From assembly GCA_014208095.1 (NCBI GenBank), contig JACHMT010000007.1, positions 1-64,000 on the forward strand: 64,000 nucleotides of DNA, given 5' to 3'. Each line of letters begins with the position of its first letter. Position 1 is the stretch's first letter. This DNA comes from Actinospineispora eucalypti. Lineage in GTDB: Bacteria; Actinomycetota; Actinomycetes; Mycobacteriales; Pseudonocardiaceae. Below the pieces are notes generated by a model, which was not told the origin of the DNA, made no database searches, and saw only the letters and a program-made list of their open reading frames with translations. Below, in pieces: positions 24,596 through 31,716 of this stretch. The translations under genes were made by a program, and so were the position numbers.

Positions 24596-25699
24596 ATGGA
24601 TCTGCCCCGACTCACCAGTGAAAACCCGCATCCGCTGACAAAATCCCTCACCAAACATGTCCCTCAGTCCCCAACTCGTCCCCCCGCCCGCCCCTCCCAG
24701 CCGTCCCGGCCCCCGGGCCACGGCCCGGCCAGCTCGTCCGCCGACCGGCCGCCGACCCGCCCGAGTGGATCAAGAACCGCCGCCGCGCAAGATCAGAAAC
24801 GGCAAGAGCAGAAACGGCGGTTGACGATCAACGACGCGGTACGCGAGGGCGGCCGGCTCACCCAACGCGACCGCCAGGTGATCGCGCTGTTGGCTGATCA
24901 CCAGGTGGCCACCGCCGAACAACTCGCCCGGGTCGCGTTCCCGAACCCGGTGCGCGCGCGGTGCCGACTGGTGCTGCTCGCCCAGCGCGGTGTGCTGGCC
25001 CGGTTCCGTCCGTATCAGCGGCCGGGCAGCATGCCCTACCACTACGCATTGGGCACGCTCGGCGCGATGCTGCACGCCGCCGCCGCGGGGGCATCGATCC
25101 CGACCCCGGCGACAACGGAACGGAACCTGGTCCGCCTGTCCCAGTCGCGCACCCTGGATCACACGCGCGGGGTCGTCGAGTTCTTCACCCTGCTGCACGC
25201 CACCGCCCGCCGCACTCCCGGCGCGACGCTGGACCTGTGGTGCAACGAGACCACCGCCGCCGAAGCGTGCATCGGCATCGTGCGCCCGGACGGCATCGGG
25301 CAGTGGACCGAGCACACCCCGGCCGGGTCCCGGACCGTGGGGTTCCTCTACGAGCACGACACGGGCACCGAGCCGTTGCGGGTGTTGCTGGACAAGATCG
25401 GCAAGTACGGCGAACTCGGGGCGGCCGGCAACGTGCGGCCGGTGCTGATCCAGTTCCCGAATCCCGCGCGGGAGACCAACCTTCACCGCGCCATCCGGGA
25501 GCGTTACGGCCCGGCCGGGCCGGCGGCGGTGTTCCTGGCCACCACCAACACCGCCCAGATCACCGCCCTGGGCGATCCGGTCGGGCCGGTCTGGACACCG
25601 GTGGACCGGTACGCCGGCCGGTACCGGCTCACCGCGCTACCCGGCTACCGGGGACGGCTGAACCCGTCCAACCCGCTCGACTTGTTCGACCGGGCATGA
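24596..25699 (+). CDS. Replication-relaxation family protein
   Basis: The 367-residue protein matches the plasmid replication-relaxation family. A Pro-rich leader (residues 1-60) precedes a winged-helix-like domain (LTQRDRQVIALLADHQVATAEQLARVAF), then a domain with LGTLGAMLHAA, LDHTRGVVEFFTLLH and FLYEHDTGTEPL containing conserved acidic and His residues. Members act in replication or mobilisation of actinobacterial plasmids and ICEs. The gene is preceded by phased repeats and by GGAG. It overlaps the excisionase-like gene by ATGA. As no standard relaxase is visible, it is the best candidate for DNA processing. Confidence 0.75.
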   Translation: MDLPRLTSENPHPLTKSLTKHVPQSPTRPPARPSQPSRPPGHGPASSSADRPPTRPSGSRTAAAQDQKRQEQKRRLTINDAVREGGRLTQRDRQVIALLADHQVATAEQLARVAFPNPVRARCRLVLLAQRGVLARFRPYQRPGSMPYHYALGTLGAMLHAAAAGASIPTPATTERNLVRLSQSRTLDHTRGVVEFFTLLHATARRTPGATLDLWCNETTAAEACIGIVRPDGIGQWTEHTPAGSRTVGFLYEHDTGTEPLRVLLDKIGKYGELGAAGNVRPVLIQFPNPARETNLHRAIRERYGPAGPAAVFLATTNTAQITALGDPVGPVWTPVDRYAGRYRLTALPGYRGRLNPSNPLDLFDRA

Positions 25700-26013
25700 G
25701 CGGCCAGCACGGCGAGGGCCACGCGAGCCACACCCACCCGTCCGACTCGCGCCCCGCCGCCCGCCGCACCCGCCCGCCGAACCGGCCCACCAGCCGCGAC
25801 CGGCCACCCGCCCGGCCCGGCGGCGGTCCGGCGCGGGAGCCGCTGGCCACCCGCGCGGAGGTAGCCGCCTACCTCCGCATGCCGGTCAAGACCCTGGCCT
25901 ACTGGGCCTCGATCGGTGAGGGACCGGCCTACCAGCGCACCGGCCGGCACACCCGCTACCGGTGGGCCGACGTGGACCAGTGGCTAGAGCGGCAACGCCA
26001 GCCACAACGCTAA
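25696..26013 (+). CDS. Excisionase-like helix-turn-helix protein
   Basis: The 105-residue protein has a Pro/Arg-rich first half and then a MerR/HTH_17-type winged helix from about residue 54: TRAEVAAYLRMPVKTLAYWA, followed by GPAYQRTGRHTRYRWADVDQWLE. This is the standard pattern of actinobacterial ICE excisionases, which bend DNA to direct integrase towards excision. It starts inside the replication-relaxation stop (ATGA) and lies two genes before the integrase. Confidence 0.8.
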   Translation: MSGQHGEGHASHTHPSDSRPAARRTRPPNRPTSRDRPPARPGGGPAREPLATRAEVAAYLRMPVKTLAYWASIGEGPAYQRTGRHTRYRWADVDQWLERQRQPQR

Positions 26014-26049
26014 CCACCACCCGCCACCCCACCATGCAAAAGTTATCCA

Positions 26050-26075
26050 AGACTTGCGGAAAGACTTGGAAGTCT
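26050..26075. promoter_or_regulatory. Candidate GntR operator
   Basis: AGACTT occurs at 26050 and 26062. The second copy forms the inverted repeat AGACTT-GG-AAGTCT (26062-26075), ending 3 bases before the ATG of the GntR gene. The position suggests autoregulation by the gene product. Confidence 0.4.
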
Positions 26076-26078
26076 GGC

Positions 26079-26435
26079 ATGGTGGGGCGCGTGGCCAAGC
26101 ACACCGACATCGCGGAGCAGCTCCGCACCCGCCTACGGACCGACGAATTCCCGGTCGGCTCCACCTTCCCGGCCGTTGCGCTGATCACCAGCGAGTACGG
26201 GGTCTCACCGACCACCGCGTACCGGGCACTCAAGCACCTGGAAAGCCTCGGAGAGGTCCGGGTCGGGCACGGCACCGCCACCGTGGTTCTGTCCGAACCC
26301 GCGCCGCGTGACCCGGACCCGCACGCGCTGCTGGCCGAGGCACGCGAGCACCTGAACCGCGCTACCGCGCTGCTGGACGAACTCGCCGACACCCTCACCC
26401 GCCGACACACCGAGGAGAGCCGCGATGGCCGTTGA
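26079..26435 (+). CDS. GntR-family transcriptional regulator
   Basis: The 118-residue protein is a GntR winged helix: IAEQLRTRLRTDEFPVGSTF, then YGVSPTTAYRALKHLESLG and the beta wing RVGHGTATVVL. It ends in a helix (ALLAEAREHLNRATALLDEL) in place of a large ligand domain, like the short KorSA-type repressors of actinomycete elements. The start could be the ATG at 26079 or a GTG four codons later. The integrase gene starts inside its 3' end. It probably controls integrase, excision and transfer. Confidence 0.8.
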   Translation: MVGRVAKHTDIAEQLRTRLRTDEFPVGSTFPAVALITSEYGVSPTTAYRALKHLESLGEVRVGHGTATVVLSEPAPRDPDPHALLAEAREHLNRATALLDELADTLTRRHTEESRDGR

Positions 26436-27639
26436 TGATCTCTGGTACCTCAAGAAGCGCGACCCCAAGACCAAGAAAAAGCTGCCCTCCAAGCGGCACG
26501 GCCGGGGTATGCGGTGGCGGGTGCGCTACATCGACCCGTCCGGCGAACCGAAAACACAGCTCTGCGAGAAGAAGTCCGAGGCTGATGATCTGGACGCGGA
26601 GATGCGCTCCGACGTGCTGCGCGGCACCTACCTGGACCAGGAACTGTCTAAGAAGACCGTCAAGGAGTTCGGCACCGAGTGGCACGCCGCCCGGGTGTTC
26701 AAGCGCCAGAACACCGAGGACGCCACCGAGCGCGGGTTGCGGCTGCACGTCTACCCGACCCTCGGGAAGTACAAGCTGCACGAGATGCGGCGCACGCGGA
26801 TTCAGGAGTGGATCAAGGGACTGGACCACCTGGCGCCGGGCACGGTGCACAACCTCTACAGCTACGTGAGCATGCTGTTCGAATCGGCCGTGCTCGACAA
26901 AGCCATCGGTTCAAGCCCCTGCGTGAAGATCGACTTGCCCGAGATCAAGTACGACGACCGGGTCATCCTGCGCGCGGACCAGGTTCACGGGCTCGCCAAA
27001 GCCATGTTCGAGAAGCTCCGGGCCAGCATTTACGTCGGCAGCGGGTGCGGGACCCGGTTCGGCGAGACCATGGGCCTGGAGCTGGAACACGTCGACTTCC
27101 TGCACCGGGAGATCACCGTGAGCCAGCAAGTCATCCGCCACCGCGGCAAAGGCCTGGTCCTCGGACCACTCAAGACCACCTCGTCGTACCGCACGGTGGA
27201 GATGCCGGCCGCCACCATGAAAGCCCTAGCCGCGCACATCAAGAAGTTCCCTCCGCGCGAGATCGAGGTCATGGACATGACCGACCCGCGTAAACCCCAC
27301 GTACGCACCGCAAAGATGATCTTCCCGAGCACGACAGGGAAGCTCATGAGCGGCACCGTGTACGGCTTCCACTGGAAGAAGGCGGCGAAAGCAGCCGGAC
27401 TCCCGGAAGACTCCCACTTCCACCTGCTCCGGCACTACTTCGCCACCACGCTGATCTTCGGCGGGGCCAACGTCAAGACCGTGCAACTCGCACTCGGACA
27501 CAGCAAGCCATCCATCACCCTCGACACCTACACCGGCCTATGGCCAGACGACACACAGGAACGGACGCGCCACCTGATGGATGCCGGGTTCGCGGGCGTG
27601 ATCAACCCACGGGGCGAGATCACCGCGAAAGCCAGCTAG
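26425..27639 (+). CDS. int: Tyrosine-type site-specific integrase
   Basis: The 404-residue tyrosine recombinase has an N-terminal arm-binding region with many Lys/Arg, a SAM-like core-binding domain (about 75-165) and a catalytic domain. The catalytic residues are all visible: Arg211 (CGTRFGE), Lys250 (GPLKTTSSYRT), His333-Arg336 (HLLRH), His359 (LALGHSK) and Tyr369 (LDTYTGL). The gene therefore looks functional. It starts 11 bases inside the GntR gene with GGAGAG upstream and is followed by a terminator hairpin. It should integrate and, with the excisionase-like protein, excise the element. Confidence 0.93.
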   Translation: MAVDDLWYLKKRDPKTKKKLPSKRHGRGMRWRVRYIDPSGEPKTQLCEKKSEADDLDAEMRSDVLRGTYLDQELSKKTVKEFGTEWHAARVFKRQNTEDATERGLRLHVYPTLGKYKLHEMRRTRIQEWIKGLDHLAPGTVHNLYSYVSMLFESAVLDKAIGSSPCVKIDLPEIKYDDRVILRADQVHGLAKAMFEKLRASIYVGSGCGTRFGETMGLELEHVDFLHREITVSQQVIRHRGKGLVLGPLKTTSSYRTVEMPAATMKALAAHIKKFPPREIEVMDMTDPRKPHVRTAKMIFPSTTGKLMSGTVYGFHWKKAAKAAGLPEDSHFHLLRHYFATTLIFGGANVKTVQLALGHSKPSITLDTYTGLWPDDTQERTRHLMDAGFAGVINPRGEITAKAS

Positions 27640-27654
27640 ACCCCTGCTCACCCG

Positions 27655-27683
27655 TGGGCCGGCCCCGTGATGGAGCCGGCCCA
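27655..27683 (+). terminator. Hairpin terminator after integrase
   Basis: TGGGCCGGC and GCCGGCCCA form a perfect 9-bp stem around an 11-base loop, 16 bases after the integrase stop. No clear T-tract follows. Confidence 0.6.
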
Positions 27684-27756
27684 CCGTCATGCACGCAGAG
27701 TGCGCGCCGCATGTTCCCGCCGGCTTATCGGGTGCCCTTCTGGGGCTAGGATTGAT

Positions 27757-28815
27757 TCATCCCGACCGTGTGATGAGAGTTGGCCGTGCGTCCAGTGCAT
27801 TCAGAACGAGATGCGGCAGGATCGTGAGCGCGTCATCCATGGCCTTATTCAGCGAAGCCGCGCATAAAGATTCGTCCAGGTTAAGGTCGTTTGCCCATTC
27901 TTTCGGATGATATCGAGCCAGGTTTGAGAATGCGTACAAGATCAGCCACCACGACATGAGTGGATTCGGCGGTCTATCGCTGCCGGATATCTTCGGCAAG
28001 ACATATCTAGCGTTCTTGTATCGATGCTCCGGGGCAAAGTTGTCGAGAAACTTGCCGAGGCCCTCAGGGGTCGACCCGACTTCCTCATTTGCCCACCACA
28101 CTCTAGTTTTAAATTCCTCACCGCTATCTGAAGGTGTTAACGCGCTCTCTTCGGGCCTAGCCAGCAGTGTTCTATGGAGTCCGAAATATTCTTCTCGGAG
28201 CTTTGAAAGCCACTGTTCACGATCCTCGGGCACCGATCCAGGCGCGCTAATGGTCGCGTAAGGAGTGAGCCCTTGACGTGACCCTCCCTCAAAGATCGTG
28301 GTCGTAATATTTTTCGGATCAAACACAGGACTTAAGGAGAGTGTGGTGTTGTGTACTGGTCCGATACCTAACGGAAATTGAAGGTCTGGGTTGCATGACC
28401 ATAGGGCGCCGATCTCGACCGGCCCCTTAATGATCTCCGAATTAACTGCCTGCGAAACGTTCTGGTATCCGCCAACCTTCTTTTCAAGTTCGACAGCTGA
28501 GACTGTAACCTCCGGCAAAGAGCAAGCCTTTCCGTAGCTCAAGCCGTGATGATCGAACGACCACCGACGGCCCTTTTCGGGTCTTAGCTTCGCTGCACAG
28601 ATAGCGTATCCCGCTTGAACGAGTCCGTAGTATAGGTTGATTGGCCTGGTCGCGGGAGAGACAACTCTCGCCGCCGCCATCTGTTCGTCGAATTGACGCA
28701 TAGCTGCATAGAAGCCATCCCTGCGGGAGTTGGACTCCTTGAATAGCGGGCTTTCTCGAAGGGTGGCGCGTATACCCTGCAATCGGAAGTGAATAATCGA
28801 TGAGTCCTGTGACAT
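27757..28815 (-). CDS. YaaC-like protein, low-GC cargo gene
   Basis: The 352-residue protein resembles the YaaC family. The N-terminal part has RPINLYYGLVQAGYAICAAKL and the C-terminal part LMSWWLILYAFSNLARYHPKEW and ILPHLVLNAL, positions where YaaC proteins are conserved. The function of the family is not established. GC content is near 50 percent against about 70 in neighbouring genes, indicating recent transfer. The ATG at 28815 has AGGAG at good spacing; an upstream ATG at 28866 was rejected. It sits alone between the integrase and the right end, the usual place for cargo. Confidence 0.65.
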   Translation of the reverse strand: MSQDSSIIHFRLQGIRATLRESPLFKESNSRRDGFYAAMRQFDEQMAAARVVSPATRPINLYYGLVQAGYAICAAKLRPEKGRRWSFDHHGLSYGKACSLPEVTVSAVELEKKVGGYQNVSQAVNSEIIKGPVEIGALWSCNPDLQFPLGIGPVHNTTLSLSPVFDPKNITTTIFEGGSRQGLTPYATISAPGSVPEDREQWLSKLREEYFGLHRTLLARPEESALTPSDSGEEFKTRVWWANEEVGSTPEGLGKFLDNFAPEHRYKNARYVLPKISGSDRPPNPLMSWWLILYAFSNLARYHPKEWANDLNLDESLCAASLNKAMDDALTILPHLVLNALDARPTLITRSG

Positions 28816-29188
28816 GCTCGCTCCTGCGGCAGGCTTGGCTTGACGGTTACGCAAGAACATCGCCACCCCGGCGAGGTTCGTTAACAGTTTCTTAGCGTTG
28901 GTTCAGGCCAGGGCCAAGCGTCCTCCGATCGGCCCAGGTACGCCCTGCACTTCATCGATGGCCGCCGGGCACGCGATTGTGGCGTGTCCAGCTCGTGCCC
29001 GCCCACCGCACTGACCCGGTGCACAGACGGGAACCCCTTGACCTGTGACTCTGAGTCACCCGGCGGCCGGAGCGTTCGCAATCGCACAGACTGCGCGCCG
29101 AACGTGCCCACCGGCTCACCGGGAGTTCGTAGGGTTCGGCGCCACCGGCGAGATCACCACGCCGCACCGACTGAGGGGACACACCGCC
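28816..29188. promoter_or_regulatory. Intergenic region with palindrome
   Basis: No gene is seen in this divergent gap. GTGACTC-T-GAGTCAC (29045-29059) is a perfect palindrome about 130 bases before the next plus-strand gene and is a plausible operator. Confidence 0.35.
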
Positions 29189-29845
29189 GTGGACGATGAA
29201 CCGGCACTGGTGCGCGCAGCCCCTGACGCGGACCTGGCGGCGTGCTGGCCGCTGCTCGCGATAGAAGTGGGCGAGTGGGCCGAACGGCTGGCCCTGGCCA
29301 CCGTAGTAGCCACCGTGGACCCGGCCGAGGGGCTTGCGGCGGCCTGGGCCGGCGCCACGATGATCACCCGTGCCGCGCGGGCACTGGGCACCCTCGGCCC
29401 CGTCGACGCGACCAGATGGGAACACGCCCGGCCGTGTGCGTCGGCGGTGGTGCGCGCGTTGTCCGTCGCTCCGTCGCTGCCCGACGCCGGGCGACTCGTC
29501 CCGGACCGGACCAGGTGGACAACCCCGCACCCGGGCCACGCGCGGCCGTCCCGCGTTGACCAGGGCCGGCCGATTGGGCCGCACGTACGCCGCCGGGGCG
29601 GTGACACGGCGGCGGCCGACAACACCCGCACAGGCCTGGTGATGCTCTGCCGGCACCTGACTCGGGTGCTGTCCGTGTTGGCGCTGCGCGCCAGATGCCC
29701 GGCCGACCGGGCCGCCGCGGCAGACGCCGCCGGTCACGCCGAGGGGCTGGCCGCCGCGTTGTGCGCCGTTTCCGCGCCGCCTACTCCGGCGCCACTGGCC
29801 CGGGCGCACGGGCTGAGACCGGCAAGCCTGCCACCGGCGGCATAG
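29189..29845 (+). CDS. Hypothetical helical protein
   Basis: The 218-residue protein is not recognised. It is Ala-rich and helical (CWPLLAIEVGEWAERLALAT, then GLAAAWAGATMITRAARALG) with a low-complexity middle and another helical stretch near the end. It has no membrane segment or signal peptide. I chose the GTG at 29189 because GAGGGGA lies about 10 bases upstream; the open frame extends to 29045 with less natural composition. Codon use is GC-rich, unlike the YaaC-like neighbour. Confidence 0.5.
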   Translation: MDDEPALVRAAPDADLAACWPLLAIEVGEWAERLALATVVATVDPAEGLAAAWAGATMITRAARALGTLGPVDATRWEHARPCASAVVRALSVAPSLPDAGRLVPDRTRWTTPHPGHARPSRVDQGRPIGPHVRRRGGDTAAADNTRTGLVMLCRHLTRVLSVLALRARCPADRAAAADAAGHAEGLAAALCAVSAPPTPAPLARAHGLRPASLPPAA

Positions 29846-29952
29846 GCCGTGACACACCGCACCGTCAGCAGCCCCAGAACAAGCGCCAGCCAACCCTCGG
29901 CCGGCCCGGACTAGACACGGCGCAGCATGTTCGAGCGGCCACCACACGGGAG

Positions 29953-30672
29953 ATGAGCGAAAGTCATCATGAGCAGCAGACCATCGAACAACACCGGCGG
30001 GCGGGCCCCCGCGGCGCGCCCCAGCCGCTCCCGCGCGGGCTACTCGTGCCCGTCCACCGCACCCAATCCGCCCCGGCCAACGACACCCCGAGATGGCCCG
30101 GCCCGGACCCGTCATTCCCGACGCTGGAGGAACTGGTTCAGGAGAAACGGCGCGCGTTCAAACGTGCAGCCATACGGCTCACCGTGCGTATCGTGCTGGT
30201 CGAGATCTGGCTAGCCAGTTTCATCGGGACCATGGTCACGGTACACAGCCAGCCACCCGGGCAAGCCTTCACCAGCATCACGCACCCGTGGATGTGGTGG
30301 ACCGTTCCCGCGACATTCCCCGTGCTATTTGCAGGCACAATCATGATCATTCAACGTTGTGGATCCTGCTCATTATTGCAGCGCTCGTACTCCGGAGACC
30401 TGATTACGACGCGACCGCGATCCGCCGCCACTACCTCGGTCACTAGGTACGCGCTCGGTTCTGGAGCGCTGCCGCCGCGACCCGGACGCGTAGGGGGCTT
30501 GCAAGAAGGGCACGGCTGGTTCGAACCAGCGCAGCGCATGCGGGTGCCCGAGATCCCGTACACTGAGCCCCACGCCCCGCCGCCGGTGGCGGGCCGGAAT
30601 TCTCGGGCCCGCGTGATCTGTGCCCAATTTGTGCCGGATGATCTTCATTCCTATGTTTCGCCTGGTCAGTGA
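29953..30672 (+). CDS. Two-TM membrane protein, probably frameshifted
   Basis: From the ATG at 29953 the frame encodes a soluble Pro-rich start, a helical FPTLEELVQEKRRAFKRAAI stretch and two membrane segments (VRIVLVEIWLASFIGTMV and WMWWTVPATFPVLFAGTIMII). After about 30345 this frame looks non-coding. Another frame continues naturally with TLWILLIIAALVLRRP and ends at 30446 with RRHYLGH. The intact gene was probably about 165 residues and is either frameshifted or miscalled by a base near 30340. No family is recognised. Confidence 0.45.
   Translation: MSESHHEQQTIEQHRRAGPRGAPQPLPRGLLVPVHRTQSAPANDTPRWPGPDPSFPTLEELVQEKRRAFKRAAIRLTVRIVLVEIWLASFIGTMVTVHSQPPGQAFTSITHPWMWWTVPATFPVLFAGTIMIIQRCGSCSLLQRSYSGDLITTRPRSAATTSVTRYALGSGALPPRPGRVGGLQEGHGWFEPAQRMRVPEIPYTEPHAPPPVAGRNSRARVICAQFVPDDLHSYVSPGQ
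30515..30530. repeat. Perfect 16-bp palindrome
   Basis: GCTGGTTCGAACCAGC equals its own reverse complement. It mimics a tRNA T-arm, but no tRNA body surrounds it. It lies 81 bases before the right direct repeat. Confidence 0.5.
30611..30645 (+). repeat. Right direct repeat, candidate attR
   Basis: This copy has the same order of blocks as 124-156: GCGTG, TGTGCCC, TTTGTGCCGG, then GATCTT after a 2-base insertion. It lies between the last element gene and the first metabolic operon. Only the inner blocks are identical, so a crossover core, if present, would be short. Confidence 0.45.
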
Positions 30673-30697
30673 CATGTCCTCGGCAGCAATGGCATAA

Positions 30698-30832
30698 CGT
30701 GGAAATACGCGACACTCAGCGGCCTGGTCAGCCTTCTTGCAACCTCCCGGGGACGAAGATCGTCATGACCGCAGGTATCCCCGGGCGGCTCGAGCACACC
30801 GAAATGTCGCGTATTTCCACGCAGAGCCATAG
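30698..30832. repeat. 17-bp inverted repeat plus shared 19-bp end
   Basis: CGTGGAAATACGCGACA at 30698-30714 is repeated exactly in inverted orientation at 30805-30821. The right copy overlaps a 19-base block (30814-30832) that is found again, inverted, at window positions 3-21. The gap between the arms (30715-30804) has no gene. Confidence 0.6.
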
Positions 30833-30903
30833 TGTGCTGGGCCGGGTTAGGACAACTCTCAGGCTGGGATGACGCCCGGGGGATCGCCGAGCCGCCGCGC
30901 CGG

Positions 30904-31260
30904 TCAGTCGCCGACGGGCAACCGCTCCCGCACAGCTCGGGGCAGTTTGGCGACGACCAGGTCGTAGGAGTGGTCGACCATCCAGCGCAGCTCGTCGTCG
31001 ATGGTGCCGTCCAGCTCGACGGTGTTCCAGTGCCGCTTGTCCTGGTGGTAACCGGGCTTCACCGCCGCATGGGACGCCCGCAGCTCCAGGGCCAGCGCGG
31101 GGTCGCACTTGAGGTTGACGGTGGCCGGCGAGCCCTCCAGCGGAACCAGCGCGAACATCTTGCCGCCGACCTTGAACACCATCACGTGGTCGCCGAACGG
31201 ATAGGTCTCCACCGCGCCCGGCAGGCTGGCGCACAGCTCGAGCACCTCCGAGCGGTTCAT
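30904..31260 (-). CDS. MmcQ/YjbR-like DNA-binding fold protein
   Basis: The 118-residue protein fits the MmcQ/YjbR family: LPGAVETYPFGDHVMVFKVGGKMFAL, then NLKCDPALALELR and KRHWNTVELDG. These proteins have a CyaY-like double-wing fold and uncertain function. It starts inside the stop of the PPOX-fold gene (ATGA) and is the last gene of a six-gene overlapping operon. Confidence 0.8.
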   Translation of the reverse strand: MNRSEVLELCASLPGAVETYPFGDHVMVFKVGGKMFALVPLEGSPATVNLKCDPALALELRASHAAVKPGYHQDKRHWNTVELDGTIDDELRWMVDHSYDLVVAKLPRAVRERLPVGD

Positions 31261-31712
31261 CCGGCCGACGGGTTGGTGTACGCGCGGCGGGGGATCACGA
31301 GCACGGCGGCCCGGCGCTCCTCCCGCATCACCCGGTCGAAGGTGTCCCAGTCGTCGTGGCTGCCACCGGCCGCGCGGAACACGGTCCGCAGCAGCTGGCG
31401 GAGCGCCTCGGCGTCCACCGAGGGGTGCGGGTCGTCCGGGCCGATGATCTCGGCGTCCCCCTCCACGGCCGCCCAGCGCCAGCCCGCGCGCACGACCACC
31501 GTGGTGCGCGGGTCGGCGCGCAGGTGGTGCAGCTTTCGGGACCCGCCGGCGGTGACGAAACCGACCACGGCGCCCGCGCTCACCGGGTGGTCCAGCACCC
31601 CGGCGTTGACCACCGAGGACTGCGCTCCCCCATCGGCTCTCAGCGTGCTGACCACGCACAGGCCGTGGTCGAGCGGAACCAGTTCGGCGAACGCGGCGAG
31701 ATCGGTGGCCAT
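31257..31712 (-). CDS. PPOX-fold flavin/F420-binding oxidoreductase
   Basis: The 151-residue protein has the split-barrel pattern of pyridoxamine 5'-phosphate oxidase-like enzymes: an N-terminal HGLCVVSTLRADGGAQSSVVN, GGSRKLHHLRADPRTTVVV (cofactor phosphate binding) and WRWAAVEGDAEII. Actinomycete members of this kind often use F420 or FMN to reduce small molecules. It lies 4 bases after the nitronate monooxygenase gene. Confidence 0.8.
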   Translation of the reverse strand: MATDLAAFAELVPLDHGLCVVSTLRADGGAQSSVVNAGVLDHPVSAGAVVGFVTAGGSRKLHHLRADPRTTVVVRAGWRWAAVEGDAEIIGPDDPHPSVDAEALRQLLRTVFRAAGGSHDDWDTFDRVMREERRAAVLVIPRRAYTNPSAG

Positions 31713-31716
31713 GCGG

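Larger units (their letters stand above)
124..30645. mobile_element. Putative integrative and conjugative element
   Basis: The span is delimited by two imperfect direct repeats (124-156 and 30611-30645). It contains a tyrosine integrase, an excisionase-like protein, a GntR regulator, a replication-relaxation protein and a type IV secretion gene set (VirB4, coupling ATPase, PrgI, TrbL-like, pilin-like, lytic transglycosylase/NlpC), plus accessory genes. Genes to the right of 30.9 kb look like ordinary metabolic genes. The limits are inferred: no tRNA target is visible, the repeats are not identical, and about 3 kb of cargo separates the integrase from the right repeat. Confidence 0.55.

Noticed and set aside
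30481..30560. tRNA-like T-arm sequence GGTTCGAACC
   Set aside because: It is a perfect 16-bp palindrome with a 6-base loop; no D-arm, anticodon arm or acceptor stem can be folded around it.
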